From assembly GCF_007994735.1 (NCBI RefSeq), contig NZ_VOIL01000001.1, positions 186,001 through 250,000 on the forward strand: DNA of 64,000 nucleotides, read 5' to 3'. This document shows positions 43,789-54,769 of this stretch, piece after piece. The notes under the pieces are model-generated. The model saw only the letters and a program-made list of their open reading frames with translations, had not been told where the DNA came from and searched no databases. Both the position numbers and the translations under genes were made by a program. Each line of letters opens with the position of its first letter. The first letter of the stretch is position 1. This stretch comes from Nesterenkonia populi. Lineage in GTDB: Bacteria > Actinomycetota > Actinomycetes > Actinomycetales > Micrococcaceae.

Positions 43789-44625
43789 TCAGGCCGGAGG
43801 CGCCGGAGTGATGCCGTGCGCAGCCAGCTCGACTGCTCCCCCGTCGGGCGCGGTGAGGACCCAGACGCCGTCTTCGTGCCGGCAGACGGAGTGCTCCCAC
43901 TGGCTGGAGCGGGAGCCGTCAGTGGTCACCACGGTCCAGTCGTCGTCGAGCACCTTCGTGTCGATGCCGCCTCGGACCAGCATGGGCTCGATGGCCACGG
44001 CCATGCCGGGCTTGATCTTGGTGCCCTTCATGCCGGTCGAATAGTTGAAGACATCCGGAGCCATGTGCATGGCAGAACCGATGCCGTGCCCCACATAGTC
44101 CTCAAGGATCCCCAGCGCGGGACCCTTCTGGGAGGTGATGTGCTCCTCGATGGCCTCCCCGACCTCGCCGATGTGCTTCGCCTCAGCGAAAGCGGCAATG
44201 CCGGCCCAGAGAGCACCCTTCGTGATCTCAGAGAGTCGCTCATCGGCCGGGTCCGCCGTACCGTCGGCGGATGAGCCGAGGATCACCGTGCGGGCAGAGT
44301 CGGAGTGCCACCCCGCGATGATGCAGCCGCCGTCGATCTTCAGGACATCGCCCTGCTCAAGGACCCGCCCCCCGGGGATCCCGTGGACGACCTCCTCGTT
44401 GACGGAGGTGCAGATGCAGGCTGGGAACCCGTGGTAGTTCAGGAAGTTCGGCTTGGCGCCCCGGCGGGCGATGAATTCGGAGAACACGTCGTTGAGCTCA
44501 CCGGTGGTCACCCCTGGGGCTGCGGCGGCGACGGTCGCGTCCAGCGCCTCACAGAGGATGCTGCCGGCCGCGTCCATGTGCCGGAGCTGCTCGGGGGTCT
44601 TCAGCTCGACGCGCGAGCGGAACAT
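43789..44625 (-). CDS. map: Methionine aminopeptidase type I
   Basis: This 278-residue enzyme removes the initiator Met from nascent proteins. LNYHGFPACICTSVNEEVVHGIPG carries the substrate-pocket His, and VLKIDGGCIIAGWHSDSARTV carries two metal-binding Asp residues. GHGIGSAMHMAPDV, then AIEPM, and a C-terminal Glu (SQWEHSV) supply the remaining metal ligands. It starts 2 bp after adk. Confidence 0.96.
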   Translation of the reverse strand: MFRSRVELKTPEQLRHMDAAGSILCEALDATVAAAAPGVTTGELNDVFSEFIARRGAKPNFLNYHGFPACICTSVNEEVVHGIPGGRVLEQGDVLKIDGGCIIAGWHSDSARTVILGSSADGTADPADERLSEITKGALWAGIAAFAEAKHIGEVGEAIEEHITSQKGPALGILEDYVGHGIGSAMHMAPDVFNYSTGMKGTKIKPGMAVAIEPMLVRGGIDTKVLDDDWTVVTTDGSRSSQWEHSVCRHEDGVWVLTAPDGGAVELAAHGITPAPPA

Positions 44626-44627
44626 GC

Positions 44628-45194
44628 TCAGCGGAGCTCCTTCATGATGCGCGCGTTGACCTCGTCCACGGCGCCGAGCCCGTCGACCTGCTTGAGCAGC
44701 CCACGGGTGGAGTATTCGGCGATCATCGGGGAGGTCTCCGACTCGAAGACCTCCAGGCGGTGGCGGATGACATCCTCGGTGTCGTCGCTGCGCCCCTCCT
44801 GCTGAGCTCGTTTGGCCAGCCGCGAGACGAGCTCCTCCTTCTCCGCCGTGAGCTCCAGGACTACGTCCAGCTCCACGCCCAGGCGAGCGATGATCTCATC
44901 GAATGCCTCGACCTGGGTCAGATTGCGGGGGTAGCCGTCCAGCAGGAAGCCGTTCTCGGCGTCGTCCCAGGACAGCCGGTCCTCGATGAGCCGGTTGGTC
45001 AGGGAGTCAGGCACCAGATTGCCGGCCTCGACGTATTTCTGGGCCTCCTGGCCCAGCGGGGTGCCGCCTTTGATGTTCTCCCGAAATATGTCTCCGGTGG
45101 AGATGGCGACGATGCCGAGCTCCTCGGAGATCTTCTTGGACTGGGTTCCCTTGCCGGCGCCCGGGGGGCCGACGATCAGCATGCGTCGTGTCAT
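44628..45194 (-). CDS. adk: Adenylate kinase
   Basis: This 188-residue short-form adenylate kinase has P-loop LIVGPPGAGKGTQSKKI, AMP-binding STGDIFRENI, and GYPRNLTQVEAFD. The LID is the short type with no zinc cysteines. It begins 4 bp inside the end of secY. Confidence 0.97.
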   Translation of the reverse strand: MTRRMLIVGPPGAGKGTQSKKISEELGIVAISTGDIFRENIKGGTPLGQEAQKYVEAGNLVPDSLTNRLIEDRLSWDDAENGFLLDGYPRNLTQVEAFDEIIARLGVELDVVLELTAEKEELVSRLAKRAQQEGRSDDTEDVIRHRLEVFESETSPMIAEYSTRGLLKQVDGLGAVDEVNARIMKELR

Positions 45195-46501
45195 CGCAGA
45201 AGCCCTTCGTAGTTGTGCTGCTCAAGCTGAGCGTTGATCTGCTTCACCGTGTTCAGCCCCACCCCGACCATGATGAGGATCGACGTGCCTCCGAACGGGA
45301 AGTTCTGGTCAGCCTCGATCAGCACGAACGCAATCAGCGGGATCAGCGCGATGAAGCCGAGGTACAGGGCGCCCGGGAAGGTGATTCTGCTGATCACGTA
45401 GCCCAGATAGGACTCAGTGGCCTTGCCTGCACGCACACCGGGGATGAAGCCGCCGTACTTGCGCATGTTCTCCGCGACCTCGTTGGGGTTGAACGTGATC
45501 GAGACGTAGAAGTAGGTGAAGCCGACCGTGGCCAGGAAGAATGCCGCCATGTAGAGGGGGTGGTCGCCGGAGCCGAAGTACTGTGCGACGAACTCATAGA
45601 GCGGCCCCACATCCTCGCCGGCCTCCGGCTGGTTGAACTGCATCCACACGCTCGGCAGCATCAGCACCGAGGAGGAGAAGATGACCGGGATGACCCCTGC
45701 CATGTTGACCTTGATCGGGATGTAGGTGGAGGAGCCTCCCACCGTGCGGCGGCCGATCTGCTTCTTCGCGTACTGGACCGGCACGCGGCGCTGGGACTGC
45801 TCGACGAAGACGATGGCCGCGATCAGCAGCAGGCCGATCACGCAGACCACGGTGAATACCCGCCAGCCCTGCACGGCCCAGATCTCCTGCATGGAGCCGG
45901 GGAAGCCGGCGGCGATGGCGACGAAGATCAGGATGGACATGCCGTTGCCGACGCCGCGCTCAGTGATCTGCTCGCCGAGCCACATGATCATCGCCACGCC
46001 GGTGACCAGCGTGAGGATCATCAGCACGATGATGAACAGCGACTGGTCGGGGATGATCCACTCGCCCTCACACCCCAGGAGCGTGCCGGTGCGCGCCATG
46101 GTGACGAGCACTGTCGCGTTCATCAGGGCCAGCGCAAGGGTGAGGTAGCGGGTGTACTGGGTCAGTTTTGCCTGGCCCTGCGCTCCTTCCCGCTGGAGCG
46201 CCTCAAAGCGAGGGATGACCACGCGCAGCAGCTGCACGATGATGGCCGCCGTGATGTAGGGCATGACTCCGAGCGCAAAGACGGAGAGCTGCAGCATCGC
46301 CCCGCCGGAGAACATGTTCACGAAGTTGTACAGGCCGCCCTCGGCGTTGCCCAGCGCAAGGCACCGCTGAACGCCGGCGTAGTCGACCCCGGGGGCGGGG
46401 ATGAATGCGCCGATGCGGTAGATCACGATGATCCCGAGCGTAAACAGGATCTTCATGCGCAGGTCGGGTGACTGGAACACCCTGGCTATTGCGCTGAACA
46501 A
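45191..46501 (-). CDS. secY: Protein translocase subunit SecY
   Basis: This 436-residue protein forms the Sec channel, with ten membrane helices. ILFTLGIIVIYRIGAFIPAPGV opens TM1, the plug and GVMPYITAAIIVQLL follow, and GIRA-type loops include GVRAGKATESYLGYV. The start is TTG at 46501 with GGAGG about 6 nt upstream. It has its own transcription unit after a terminator. TAGGAT (minus strand, 46542-46547) is a likely -10 about 40 bp before the start. Confidence 0.97.
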   Translation of the reverse strand: MFSAIARVFQSPDLRMKILFTLGIIVIYRIGAFIPAPGVDYAGVQRCLALGNAEGGLYNFVNMFSGGAMLQLSVFALGVMPYITAAIIVQLLRVVIPRFEALQREGAQGQAKLTQYTRYLTLALALMNATVLVTMARTGTLLGCEGEWIIPDQSLFIIVLMILTLVTGVAMIMWLGEQITERGVGNGMSILIFVAIAAGFPGSMQEIWAVQGWRVFTVVCVIGLLLIAAIVFVEQSQRRVPVQYAKKQIGRRTVGGSSTYIPIKVNMAGVIPVIFSSSVLMLPSVWMQFNQPEAGEDVGPLYEFVAQYFGSGDHPLYMAAFFLATVGFTYFYVSITFNPNEVAENMRKYGGFIPGVRAGKATESYLGYVISRITFPGALYLGFIALIPLIAFVLIEADQNFPFGGTSILIMVGVGLNTVKQINAQLEQHNYEGLLR

Positions 46502-46556
46502 GCGTCCTCCTCAAATGGGTCAGGCGACCACACAGTCTGCCATCCTAACGCGAACG

Positions 46557-46590
46557 GCCCCCTGGGGCCTCAGCTGAGGCCCCAGGGGGC
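46557..46590 (-). terminator. Terminator of the spc operon after rplO
   Basis: A 34-bp perfect palindrome (two 17-bp halves meeting at 46573/46574; cores CCCCCTGGGGCC and GGCCCCAGGGGG) lies 23 bp downstream of the rplO stop and just upstream of the probable secY -10. It separates secY-adk-map from the ribosomal genes before it. Confidence 0.8.
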
Positions 46591-46612
46591 TCGTCTCACG
46601 TCAGGGGCTTCT

Positions 46613-47107
46613 TCACTCCGGCTTCGGAGCGCCCTTCACCGGCAGGGTCTCAACGGACCCGCCGACTGCGGTGATCTTCTGCTCCGCGGAGCCGGAGAAG
46701 GCGTGAGCCTTCACCGTCAGCGCGGCGGAGATCTCGCCGGTGCCGAGAATCTTCACCGGCTGGCCTTTGCGGGCCAGGCCCTTGGCGATGAGGTCGGATG
46801 CTGTGACCTCGCCGCCCTCGGGGTAGACCTCGGCCAGCTTGCCGACGTTCACCGGGGAGTACTCGACCCGGAAGGGGTTCTTGAAGCCGCGGAGCTTCGG
46901 GAGGCGCATGTGCAGCGGAAGCTGACCGCCCTCGAAGCCGGGCCGAACCTGGTAGCGGGCCTTGGTGCCCTTGGTGCCGCGACCCGCGGTCTTGCCCTTG
47001 GAGGCCTCACCGCGGCCCACACGGGTGCGGGCCTTGCGGGAGCCCGGAGCAGGCTTCAGGTCGTGCAGCTTGAGGACATCGCCCTCTGCGGGGGTGTTCT
47101 CTGCCAT
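46613..47107 (-). CDS. rplO: 50S ribosomal protein L15
   Basis: This is a 164-residue L15. [36 protein letters not shown] is the glycine/lysine-rich N-terminus; [23 protein letters not shown] is equally typical. Its ATG overlaps the rpmD stop by one base. Confidence 0.97.
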   Translation of the reverse strand: MAENTPAEGDVLKLHDLKPAPGSRKARTRVGRGEASKGKTAGRGTKGTKARYQVRPGFEGGQLPLHMRLPKLRGFKNPFRVEYSPVNVGKLAEVYPEGGEVTASDLIAKGLARKGQPVKILGTGEISAALTVKAHAFSGSAEQKITAVGGSVETLPVKGAPKPE

Positions 47108-47337
47108 TACTTGGTCTCCTCAACCTTGACGAGGTGCTTGACCGCGTTGAGCATGCCCACGGTGACCGGGTCGGCCTGGCGCACCACGGTGTGGTGGATG
47201 CGCTTCAGGCCGAGGGACCGGACAGTCTCGCGATGGGCCGGCTTGGCACCGATGGTGGACTTGATCTGGGTGATCTCCAGCGTCGCATCGGAAGGTTTGA
47301 AGTCCGGTGCGGTGCTGTGCTGGATCTTCTGTGCCAT
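47107..47337 (-). CDS. rpmD: 50S ribosomal protein L30
   Basis: This 76-residue L30 has [31 protein letters not shown], which identifies it, plus a 15-residue N-terminal extension. It lies 3 bp after rpsE. Confidence 0.96.
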   Translation of the reverse strand: MAQKIQHSTAPDFKPSDATLEITQIKSTIGAKPAHRETVRSLGLKRIHHTVVRQADPVTVGMLNAVKHLVKVEETK

Positions 47338-47340
47338 TGC

Positions 47341-48078
47341 TTATGCACCTGCCTTCTGAGCGCGGGCCTCACGGTCGGCCTGCATGGTCCTGACCATGGG
47401 GGCCGGGGCGACCTCGTCGAGGGACTTGCCGCGGCGGGCTGCCACAGCCTCGGGCTCCTCGAGCTGCTTCAGAGCGTCGATGGTTCCGTGAACGATGTTG
47501 ATCGCGTTGACCGAGCCCATGGACTTGGTCAGCACATCGTGGATGCCTGCACACTCAAGCACGGCACGCACGGGACCGCCGGCGATCACACCGGTACCTG
47601 CGGATGCGGGGCGCAGCAGCACGACGCCGGCTGCGTCCTCACCCTTGACCAGGTGCGGAATGGTCGAGCCGACGCGAGGCACGCGGAAGAAGCTCTTCTT
47701 GGCCTCCTCGACGCCCTTCTGGATCGCGGCGGGAACCTCTTTGGCCTTGCCGTAGCCGACGCCGACGGTTCCGTCGCCGTCGCCCACGACCACAAGCGCG
47801 GTGAAGCTGAAGCGACGACCGCCCTTGACGACCTTGGAGACACGGTTGATGGTCACGACGCGCTCGAGGAACTTGTCCCGGTCGTCGTCGCGGCCTCCCC
47901 CGCGGCCTCCGCGGCCGCCCTCACGGCGACCTCCGCGGCCGCCGTCACGCCCGCCGGAGCGTTCGCTGCGGCCCTGGCTCTGGGTGTTCTCGGACTGGGG
48001 CTGCTGCTGGGCAGCTGCCTCGGTGGTCTCGTTCGCCTCAGTCACCTGTGCGTCCTTCTCGTTGGTGTTCTCGCTCAC
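47341..48078 (-). CDS. rpsE: 30S ribosomal protein S5 with RGG-rich extension
   Basis: At 245 residues this exceeds a standard S5 by about 65. The first 70 residues are a polar leader ([20 protein letters not shown]) running into Arg/Gly repeats ([20 protein letters not shown]). The S5 core starts at [23 protein letters not shown] and includes [18 protein letters not shown]-type tracts can bind RNA, but a role here is speculative. Confidence 0.97.
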   Translation of the reverse strand: MSENTNEKDAQVTEANETTEAAAQQQPQSENTQSQGRSERSGGRDGGRGGRREGGRGGRGGGRDDDRDKFLERVVTINRVSKVVKGGRRFSFTALVVVGDGDGTVGVGYGKAKEVPAAIQKGVEEAKKSFFRVPRVGSTIPHLVKGEDAAGVVLLRPASAGTGVIAGGPVRAVLECAGIHDVLTKSMGSVNAINIVHGTIDALKQLEEPEAVAARRGKSLDEVAPAPMVRTMQADREARAQKAGA

Positions 48079-48446
48079 AGCTTCAGCCCACCTTCCCGGG
48101 CGCCGTCGGCGACGGCGGCCACGCGGCCGTGGTACTTGTTGCCGCCGCGGTCAAAGACCACGGCCTCAATGCCGGCAGCCTTGGCCCGCTCGGCGATGAG
48201 CTCGCCCACGCGCTTGGCCTTGGCAGTCTTGTCGCCGTCGAAGCTCCGAAGGTCTGCCTCCATGGTGGTGGCGGAGACCACGGTGTGGGACTCGAGGTCG
48301 TTGACCACCTGGGCCACCATGTGGCGGGAGGAGCGGTTGACCACCAGGCGCGGCCGCTCGGCGGTGCCGGAGACCTTCTTGCGCAGGCGCAGGTGGCGCC
48401 GGCCGCGGGCAGCGGACTTGGACTTGCCCTTGATACCGATAGCCAT
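48075..48446 (-). CDS. rplR: 50S ribosomal protein L18
   Basis: This is a 123-residue L18. [34 protein letters not shown] is the 5S-rRNA-binding signature, and [24 protein letters not shown] closes it. It overlaps rpsE by 4 bp. Confidence 0.97.
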   Translation of the reverse strand: MAIGIKGKSKSAARGRRHLRLRKKVSGTAERPRLVVNRSSRHMVAQVVNDLESHTVVSATTMEADLRSFDGDKTAKAKRVGELIAERAKAAGIEAVVFDRGGNKYHGRVAAVADGAREGGLKL

Positions 48447-48448
48447 GA

Positions 48449-48985
48449 TTACTTACCTGCCTTTCCGGCCTTGCGGCGAAGCTGCTCGCCCTCGTAGCGC
48501 ACGCCTTTGCCCTTGTACGGGTCGGGGCGGCGCAGTTTGCGGATGTTCGCGGCGACTTCGCCGACCTGCTGCTTGTCGATGCCTGTGACGGCGAGCTTGT
48601 TCGCACCCTCGACGGTGAAGGTGATCCCGTCAGGGGCCTCAACCGGAACAGGGTGGGAGTAGCCCAGTGCGAACTCGAGGTCGCTGCCTTTGGCCTGGAC
48701 GCGGTAGCCGGTGCCGACGATCTCAAGCTTCTTGGTGAAGCCGTCGGTGACGCCGATGATCATGTTGTTGATCAGGCTGCGGGTCAGGCCGTGCAGGGAG
48801 CGGGCCTCGCGGGAGTCGTCGGGACGGTTGACCGTGATGGTGCCATCCTCGATCTCCAGGGTGATGCCCTGCGCGATGGTGCGGGAGAGCTCGCCCTTCG
48901 AGCCCTTGACGGTCACCTCGCGGCCGTCGAGCTTGACCTCAACTCCGGAGGGAACGGTGATCGGAAGTCGACCAATTCGTGACAT
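48449..48985 (-). CDS. rplF: 50S ribosomal protein L6
   Basis: This 178-residue L6 begins [21 protein letters not shown], with the conserved C-terminal [26 protein letters not shown]. It lies 20 bp after rpsH. Confidence 0.98.
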   Translation of the reverse strand: MSRIGRLPITVPSGVEVKLDGREVTVKGSKGELSRTIAQGITLEIEDGTITVNRPDDSREARSLHGLTRSLINNMIIGVTDGFTKKLEIVGTGYRVQAKGSDLEFALGYSHPVPVEAPDGITFTVEGANKLAVTGIDKQQVGEVAANIRKLRRPDPYKGKGVRYEGEQLRRKAGKAGK

Positions 48986-49005
48986 TTCTGGTGCGCTCCT
49001 TCCGG

Positions 49006-49404
49006 TTACCAGACGTAGGCGAGAACTTCTCCGCCTACGCCCTTCTTGCCTGCCTGCCGGTCGGTCAGAAGACCGGAGGATGTGGACAGGATGGCGATGC
49101 CCAGGCCGCCCAGCACGTGCGGGAGGTTGTTGGACTTCGCGTAGACCCGCAGGCCCGGCTTGGAGATCCGGCGCAGGCCGGCGATCGAACGCTCACGGTT
49201 CGGACCGAACTTCAGGTCGATCACGAGGGTCTTGCCGACTTCGGCCTCTTCCTCGCGCCAGTCGGTGATGTAGCCCTCCGCCTTCAGGATGTCGGCAATC
49301 CGCACCTTCAGCTTGGAGCTGGGCATGGACACCTGGTCGTGGAAGGCCGAGTTGGCGTTGCGCAGACGCGTCAGCATGTCTGCGACGGGATCGGTCATCG
49401 TCAT
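49006..49404 (-). CDS. rpsH: 30S ribosomal protein S8
   Basis: This is a 132-residue S8. [22 protein letters not shown] opens it, and [33 protein letters not shown] is the standard C-terminus. The gene directly follows rplE after 91 bp; rpsN, which often lies in this gap, is absent. Confidence 0.98.
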   Translation of the reverse strand: MTMTDPVADMLTRLRNANSAFHDQVSMPSSKLKVRIADILKAEGYITDWREEEAEVGKTLVIDLKFGPNRERSIAGLRRISKPGLRVYAKSNNLPHVLGGLGIAILSTSSGLLTDRQAGKKGVGGEVLAYVW

Positions 49405-49495
49405 ATTGGGGCGTGTGCCCTTCCTCGCCGCGGTTTCTCCCCCTCCGGAGTCGAGCTCTGGTGGGGGGACCTACGACGTCGTTTTCGTTAAGGAG

Positions 49496-50068
49496 TCAGT
49501 CCTGCTTGAACGGGAAGCCCAGTGCGCGAAGCAGCGCCCGGCCCTCCTCGTCGGTGCTCGCAGTGGTCACCACGGTGATGTCCATACCGCGGGGACGGTC
49601 GATCTTGTCCTGGTCGATCTCGTGGAAGACCGACTGGTCGTTCAGACCGAAGGTGTAGTTGCCGTTGCCGTCGAACTGCTTGGGGCTCAGGCCCCGGAAG
49701 TCGCGGATGCGGGGCAGTGCGAAGGTGACCAGACGGTCCACGAACTCCCACATGCGGTCTCCGCGCAGCGTAGTGTGCGTGCCGATCGGCTGGCCCTCAC
49801 GCAGCTTGAACTGCGCGATGGACTTCCGTGCCCGAGTGACCTTGGGCTTCTGGCCGGTGATGCTGGTCAGGTCGGTCACGGCGCCGTCGATGAGCTTGGA
49901 GTCGCGAGCTGCCTCGCCGACGCCCATGTTCACCACGACCTTGACCAGCCCCGGGATCTGCATCACGTTGGCGTACTCGAACTCGCCCTGCAGGGAGCTG
50001 CGGATCTCCTCGCGGTACTTGGTCTTCAGCCGCGGAGTCATCTTGGTCTCGTTGACGGTCTCGGTCAT
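49496..50068 (-). CDS. rplE: 50S ribosomal protein L5
   Basis: This is a 190-residue L5. [44 protein letters not shown] and [19 protein letters not shown] [18 protein letters not shown] identify it. It overlaps rplX by 4 bp. Confidence 0.97.
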   Translation of the reverse strand: MTETVNETKMTPRLKTKYREEIRSSLQGEFEYANVMQIPGLVKVVVNMGVGEAARDSKLIDGAVTDLTSITGQKPKVTRARKSIAQFKLREGQPIGTHTTLRGDRMWEFVDRLVTFALPRIRDFRGLSPKQFDGNGNYTFGLNDQSVFHEIDQDKIDRPRGMDITVVTTASTDEEGRALLRALGFPFKQD

Positions 50069-50394
50069 GACAGCTCCTTCCCGGAGGCCTTGGCGTAGCG
50101 GACCTTCTTGGTCTCGCCGTCTGCCTCCTCGACGCGGAAGCCGACGCGGGTCGGCTGACCGGACTCGGGGTCGACGACGGCGACGTTGGAGACGTGGATG
50201 GGAGCCTCGGACTCGACGATGCCGCCCTCAGTGCTGCCGAACTGACCGGCACGGAGGTGGCGCTTCATCCGGTTGATCCCCTCGACGACCACCCGGTCGC
50301 GCTTGGGGAGCACCTCCAGCACCTTGCCCTGCTTGCCTTTGTCCTTGCCGGTGAGCACCTGGACGAGGTCGTCCTTCTTGATCTTTGCTGCCAT
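50065..50394 (-). CDS. rplX: 50S ribosomal protein L24
   Basis: This is a 109-residue L24 with the KOW motif [36 protein letters not shown] at the N-terminus. It lies 3 bp after rplN. Confidence 0.97.
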   Translation of the reverse strand: MAAKIKKDDLVQVLTGKDKGKQGKVLEVLPKRDRVVVEGINRMKRHLRAGQFGSTEGGIVESEAPIHVSNVAVVDPESGQPTRVGFRVEEADGETKKVRYAKASGKELS

Positions 50395-50397
50395 GGG

Positions 50398-50769
50398 TTA
50401 CAGCACCTCCGGAGCCAGGGAGACGATCTTCATGAACTTGCTGTCGCGAAGCTCACGGCCCACGGGCCCGAAGATACGGGTGCCGCGCGGGTCCTGAGTG
50501 TCACCCTTGAGAATGACGGCGGCGTTCTCGTCGAAGGAGATGTAGGAGCCGTCGTTGCGACGTGCCTTCTTCTTCGACCGGACGACGACGGCCTTGACGA
50601 CGTCGCCCTTCTTGACGTTCCCGCCGGGGATGGCGTCTTTGACGGTGGCGACGAATGTGTCACCGATGCCTGCGTAGCGGCGTCCGGATCCGCCGAGCAC
50701 ACGGATGACAAGGATTTCCTTGGCACCGGTGTTGTCGGCGATCTTCAGCCGCGATTCCTGCTGAATCAC
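50398..50769 (-). CDS. rplN: 50S ribosomal protein L14
   Basis: This is a 123-residue L14, [20 protein letters not shown] at the start and [29 protein letters not shown] at the end. The start is GTG with AGGAG 7 nt upstream. It is the first gene of the spc operon, after a 346-bp gap containing a terminator and a promoter. Confidence 0.98.
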   Translation of the reverse strand: MIQQESRLKIADNTGAKEILVIRVLGGSGRRYAGIGDTFVATVKDAIPGGNVKKGDVVKAVVVRSKKKARRNDGSYISFDENAAVILKGDTQDPRGTRIFGPVGRELRDSKFMKIVSLAPEVL

Positions 50770-51047
50770 GTGGTTTCTCCTGTCGTCCTACTGGTTCTCA
50801 CGCGCACGCGAGCCTTGTGGAACATATAGAAATACGGGTGTTCTCCCCCGTCGCTTTCCCAGTGAGCGAGACCGGGCGGATCCGGTCTTTGGGCCCGAAC
50901 AGCTGCCTTCAGGTCAGTGGCAGCGGAACTGCCGACCATCACGCTGCGGGCCCTGTCACTGGCCGAGGCGACATTGGGGGACATGCGCTGTCCGCGGCGG
51001 AATCATGACGAAACCAACGCACACGGGCGCACAATTTCACTATCATA
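50770..51047 (-). promoter_or_regulatory. spc operon promoter and long leader
   Basis: On the minus strand TATGAT (51042-51047) is a perfect-looking -10, with TTGGGG 17 bp upstream inside the terminator loop/stem. Transcription would begin near 51035, giving a leader of about 265 nt before rplN. The leader contains GACCGG-N6-CCGGTC (50870-50887) and a 72-codon open frame whose TGA overlaps the rplN GTG. Autoregulation by a spc-encoded protein is plausible, but no known site is recognised. Confidence 0.55.
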
Positions 51048-51051
51048 CAGA

Positions 51052-51092
51052 AAAAGGGACCGGACCCCAAAACACGGGGTCCGGTCCCTTTT
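51052..51092 (-). terminator. Terminator of the S10 operon after rpsQ
   Basis: A perfect 17-bp stem (AAAAGGGACCGGACCCC at 51052-51068 with its complement at 51076-51092) around a 7-nt loop, A/T-flanked on both sides, lies 24 bp downstream of the rpsQ stop. Confidence 0.9.
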
Positions 51093-51115
51093 CGCTGCTC
51101 AGCGGGCTCGAGGCG

Positions 51116-51430
51116 TTACTTCGCCTTCTCGATGATCCGCACCAGGCGCCACCGCTTGGTGGCGGACAGGGGGCGGGTCTCAGAGATCTGAACGGTGTCG
51201 CCGATGCCGGCCTCGCCGTTCTCGTCGTGAGCCTTGAACTTGGTGTGCCGCTTCATGACCTTCCCGTACAGGGAGTGCTTCATGCGGTCCTCGACCTCTA
51301 CGACGATCGTCTTCTCCATTTTGTCGGAGACGACGACGCCGCGAAGGTTCTTGCGGTAGTTGCGCTCAGAGGCGGCGTCGCTCTGCGCTTTGTTCGCCGG
51401 CGCTGCGGCGGTGGTGTCCTGCTTGCTCAT
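51116..51430 (-). CDS. rpsQ: 30S ribosomal protein S17
   Basis: This is a 104-residue S17. [46 protein letters not shown] is diagnostic. The first 22 residues are an Ala/Thr-rich extension. It is the last gene of the S10 operon and lies 2 bp after rpmC. Confidence 0.97.
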   Translation of the reverse strand: MSKQDTTAAAPANKAQSDAASERNYRKNLRGVVVSDKMEKTIVVEVEDRMKHSLYGKVMKRHTKFKAHDENGEAGIGDTVQISETRPLSATKRWRLVRIIEKAK

Positions 51431-51432
51431 AC

Positions 51433-51687
51433 TCAGTCCTCAGTCTCCTTCTCGGCCTCGGCCGCGGCCTCACGGATGCCGAGCTCGCGCTCGCGCAGCA
51501 CCGTGTAGATGCGGGCGATGTCTCGCTTGACAGCCTTCAGGCGGGCTGAGTTCTCCAGCTGCCCGGTGGCGTGCTGGAAGCGGAGGTTGAACAGCTCCTC
51601 CTTGGCACCGCGGAGGTGCTCGGAGAGCTCGGAGTCCTCCAACTGGGCAAGCTTCTCCACGGTCAGGTCCTTGGATCCGACTGCCAT
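51433..51687 (-). CDS. rpmC: 50S ribosomal protein L29
   Basis: This is an 84-residue L29 with [44 protein letters not shown] and an acidic end (AEAEKETED). The ATG at 51687 fits the conserved start; an in-frame GTG at 51699 would overlap rplP and is the alternative. Confidence 0.95.
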   Translation of the reverse strand: MAVGSKDLTVEKLAQLEDSELSEHLRGAKEELFNLRFQHATGQLENSARLKAVKRDIARIYTVLRERELGIREAAAEAEKETED

Positions 51688-51688
51688 T

Positions 51689-52105
51689 TCACTCACCACT
51701 CTCTCGGCTGATGACGCGTGCCTTCATCGGCAGCTTGTGGATTGCCAGACGCAGGGCCTCCTTGGCGACCTCTTCGCTGACACCGGACAGCTCGAACATC
51801 ACTCGTCCGGGCTTGACGTTGGCGACCCACCACTCGGGGGAGCCCTTGCCGGAGCCCATGCGGACCTCGGCGGGCTTCTTGGTGAGCGGGTGGTCGGGGT
51901 AGATGTTGATCCAGACCTTGCCGCCGCGCTTGATGTGACGGGTCATGGCAATACGAGCCGATTCGATCTGGCGGTTGGTCACGTAGGCCGGGGCCAGTGC
52001 CTGGATACCGTACTCGCCGAAGGCCAGCTCGGTGCCGCCCTTGGCCATGCCGCCGCGCTTGGGCTTGTGCGGCTTGCGGTACTTGACGCGCTTAGGCATC
52101 AGCAT
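51689..52105 (-). CDS. rplP: 50S ribosomal protein L16
   Basis: This is a 138-residue L16, [30 protein letters not shown] at the start and [29 protein letters not shown] in the middle, both invariant. It overlaps rpsC by one base. Confidence 0.98.
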   Translation of the reverse strand: MLMPKRVKYRKPHKPKRGGMAKGGTELAFGEYGIQALAPAYVTNRQIESARIAMTRHIKRGGKVWINIYPDHPLTKKPAEVRMGSGKGSPEWWVANVKPGRVMFELSGVSEEVAKEALRLAIHKLPMKARVISRESGE

Positions 52106-52896
52106 CAGTTCTGCCCTCCTTCTGCGGCAGGTGCTGCGGCAGCCTCGTCACGGCGTCCGCCGCCGCGACGACGACGTTCACCGCCGCGCTCGTTCCGGCC
52201 TCCGCGGGCACCGCCGCGGCCGGAGGGCTGGGATGCCTGCTGGGCAGCCAGCTCCTTGGCGGTGAGGTCGCCCTTGTAGACCCAGACCTTCACGCCGATG
52301 CGGCCGAAGGTCGTCTTGGCCTCGTGCTTGCCGAAGTCGATGTTGGCGCGCAGGGTGTGCAGCGGCACACGGCCTTCGCGGTAGAACTCGGAGCGGGACA
52401 TCTCAGCGCCGCCGAGTCGGCCGGCGCACTGGATACGAATACCCTTGGCACCGGCGCGCATGGCGGAGGAGATGGCCTTCTTCATGGCGCGGCGGAAGGC
52501 CACACGGGCGGCCAGCTGCTCAGCGACGCCCTGTGCGACGAGCTGAGCATCGGTCTCGGGGTTCTTCACCTCAAGGATGTTGAGCTGAATCTGCTTGTTG
52601 GTGAGCTTCTCCAGCGCACCGCGGATCCGGTCAGCCTCGGCGCCGCGGCGACCGATGACGATGCCGGGACGGGCGGTGTGGATGTCAACACGGACCCTGT
52701 CACGAGTGCGCTCAATCTCCACACGGGAGATGCCGGCGCGCTCTACGCTCTTCTCGAGCAGCTCACGGATCTGGGCATCTTCCTTCACGTAGTCCTTGTA
52801 CCGCTGACCCGGCTTGCTCGAGTCGGCGTACCAGCGGGTGACGTGGTCAGTGGTGATGCCCAGACGGAAACCATTGGGGTTGATCTTCTGTCCCAC
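52105..52896 (-). CDS. rpsC: 30S ribosomal protein S3 with RG-rich tail
   Basis: This is a 263-residue S3. [24 protein letters not shown] opens it. A KH domain follows with [19 protein letters not shown], and the C-terminal domain has [20 protein letters not shown]. The last 45 residues are an Arg/Gly-rich tail ([20 protein letters not shown]) ending in an Ala/Glu stretch. It overlaps rplV by one base. Confidence 0.98.
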   Translation of the reverse strand: MGQKINPNGFRLGITTDHVTRWYADSSKPGQRYKDYVKEDAQIRELLEKSVERAGISRVEIERTRDRVRVDIHTARPGIVIGRRGAEADRIRGALEKLTNKQIQLNILEVKNPETDAQLVAQGVAEQLAARVAFRRAMKKAISSAMRAGAKGIRIQCAGRLGGAEMSRSEFYREGRVPLHTLRANIDFGKHEAKTTFGRIGVKVWVYKGDLTAKELAAQQASQPSGRGGARGGRNERGGERRRRGGGRRDEAAAAPAAEGGQN

Positions 52897-53261
52897 TACT
52901 GATCCCCACCTTTCTCTTCTGTGCCGACCACGATGGTCACGTGGCTGGTGCGCTTGTTGATGCGGAAGGCACGTCCCTGAGCGCGGGGGCGGAACCGCTT
53001 CATGGTCGGTCCTTCGTCCACCCGGGCCTCAGTGATGACGTAGTCGTCCTCGTTGAAGGCCGCACCTGCACGGTCAGCATGCTGACGTGCGTTGGCCAGC
53101 GCTGATGCGACCACCTTGTACACCGGCTCCGAAGCGCCCTGCGGGGCGAACTGCAGAATGGCCAGTGCCTCATTGGCCTGCTTGCCGCGGACAAGGTCGA
53201 CGACGCGCCGGGCCTTCATAGGCGTCACACGCAGGTAGCGCGCAATTGCCTTGGCTTCCAT
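52896..53261 (-). CDS. rplV: 50S ribosomal protein L22
   Basis: This is a 121-residue L22 with [30 protein letters not shown] and [26 protein letters not shown], whose loop lines the peptide exit tunnel. It lies 32 bp after rpsS. Confidence 0.98.
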   Translation of the reverse strand: MEAKAIARYLRVTPMKARRVVDLVRGKQANEALAILQFAPQGASEPVYKVVASALANARQHADRAGAAFNEDDYVITEARVDEGPTMKRFRPRAQGRAFRINKRTSHVTIVVGTEEKGGDQ

Positions 53262-53293
53262 TGCTCTCCTTCTTTCCTGAAGTGCAGCCCCGC

Positions 53294-53575
53294 TCAGCGG
53301 CGCTTGCCCTTCTTGTCGTCCTTCACATGTCCGCGGAATGTGCGGGTCAGAGCGAATTCGCCGAGCTTGTGCCCGACCATCGACTCCGTGATGAACACGG
53401 GAATGTGCTTGCGTCCGTCGTGCACGGCAATGGTGTGGCCGAGCATGTCCGGGATGATCATGGAACGGCGGGACCAGGTCTTGATGACGTTCTTGGTGCC
53501 CTTTTCGTTCTCAGCCTGGACCTTGAGGAACAGGTGCTGATCAACGAAGGGGCCCTTCTTCAAGCTGCGTGGCAT
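53294..53575 (-). CDS. rpsS: 30S ribosomal protein S19
   Basis: This is a 93-residue S19: [19 protein letters not shown], then [39 protein letters not shown]. It lies 12 bp after rplB. Confidence 0.98.
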   Translation of the reverse strand: MPRSLKKGPFVDQHLFLKVQAENEKGTKNVIKTWSRRSMIIPDMLGHTIAVHDGRKHIPVFITESMVGHKLGEFALTRTFRGHVKDDKKGKRR

Positions 53576-53587
53576 GTTTCCAGGCTC

Positions 53588-54424
<837 letters not shown>

Positions 54425-54460
54425 GTGCTCTTCCTTCGATCAAGTGGTGCCGGCAGCCGG

Positions 54461-54769
54461 TCAGGCTGCGGCTCCTCCGAAGATGTCGATTGCGTAGCCC
54501 TCTTTGAGGGTGAGGATCGCGCGCTTGGTGTCGTTGCGCTTGCCCCAGCCGAAGCGGGTGCGGCGGCGCTTGCCCTCGCGGTTGATGGTGTTGACCTTGT
54601 CGACCTTGACGCTGAAGATCTGCTCCACGGCGTACTTGATCTCGGTCTTGCTCGAGCCGGGGGCCACCAGGAAGGTGTACTTGCCCTCGTCGATGTTGTT
54701 GTAGGACTTCTCGGAGATCACCGGAGCGATGATCACATCACGCGGGTCCTTATTGATGGTGGCGCTCAC
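54461..54769 (-). CDS. rplW: 50S ribosomal protein L23
   Basis: This is a 102-residue L23: [28 protein letters not shown], then [31 protein letters not shown]. It begins 4 bp inside the end of rplD and sits at the exit tunnel. Confidence 0.97.
   Translation of the reverse strand: MSATINKDPRDVIIAPVISEKSYNNIDEGKYTFLVAPGSSKTEIKYAVEQIFSVKVDKVNTINREGKRRRTRFGWGKRNDTKRAILTLKEGYAIDIFGGAAA

Noticed and set aside
45188..46471. 427-codon plus-strand frame opposite secY
   Set aside because: Antisense shadow, rich in His/Asp/Gln; secY on the other strand is certain.
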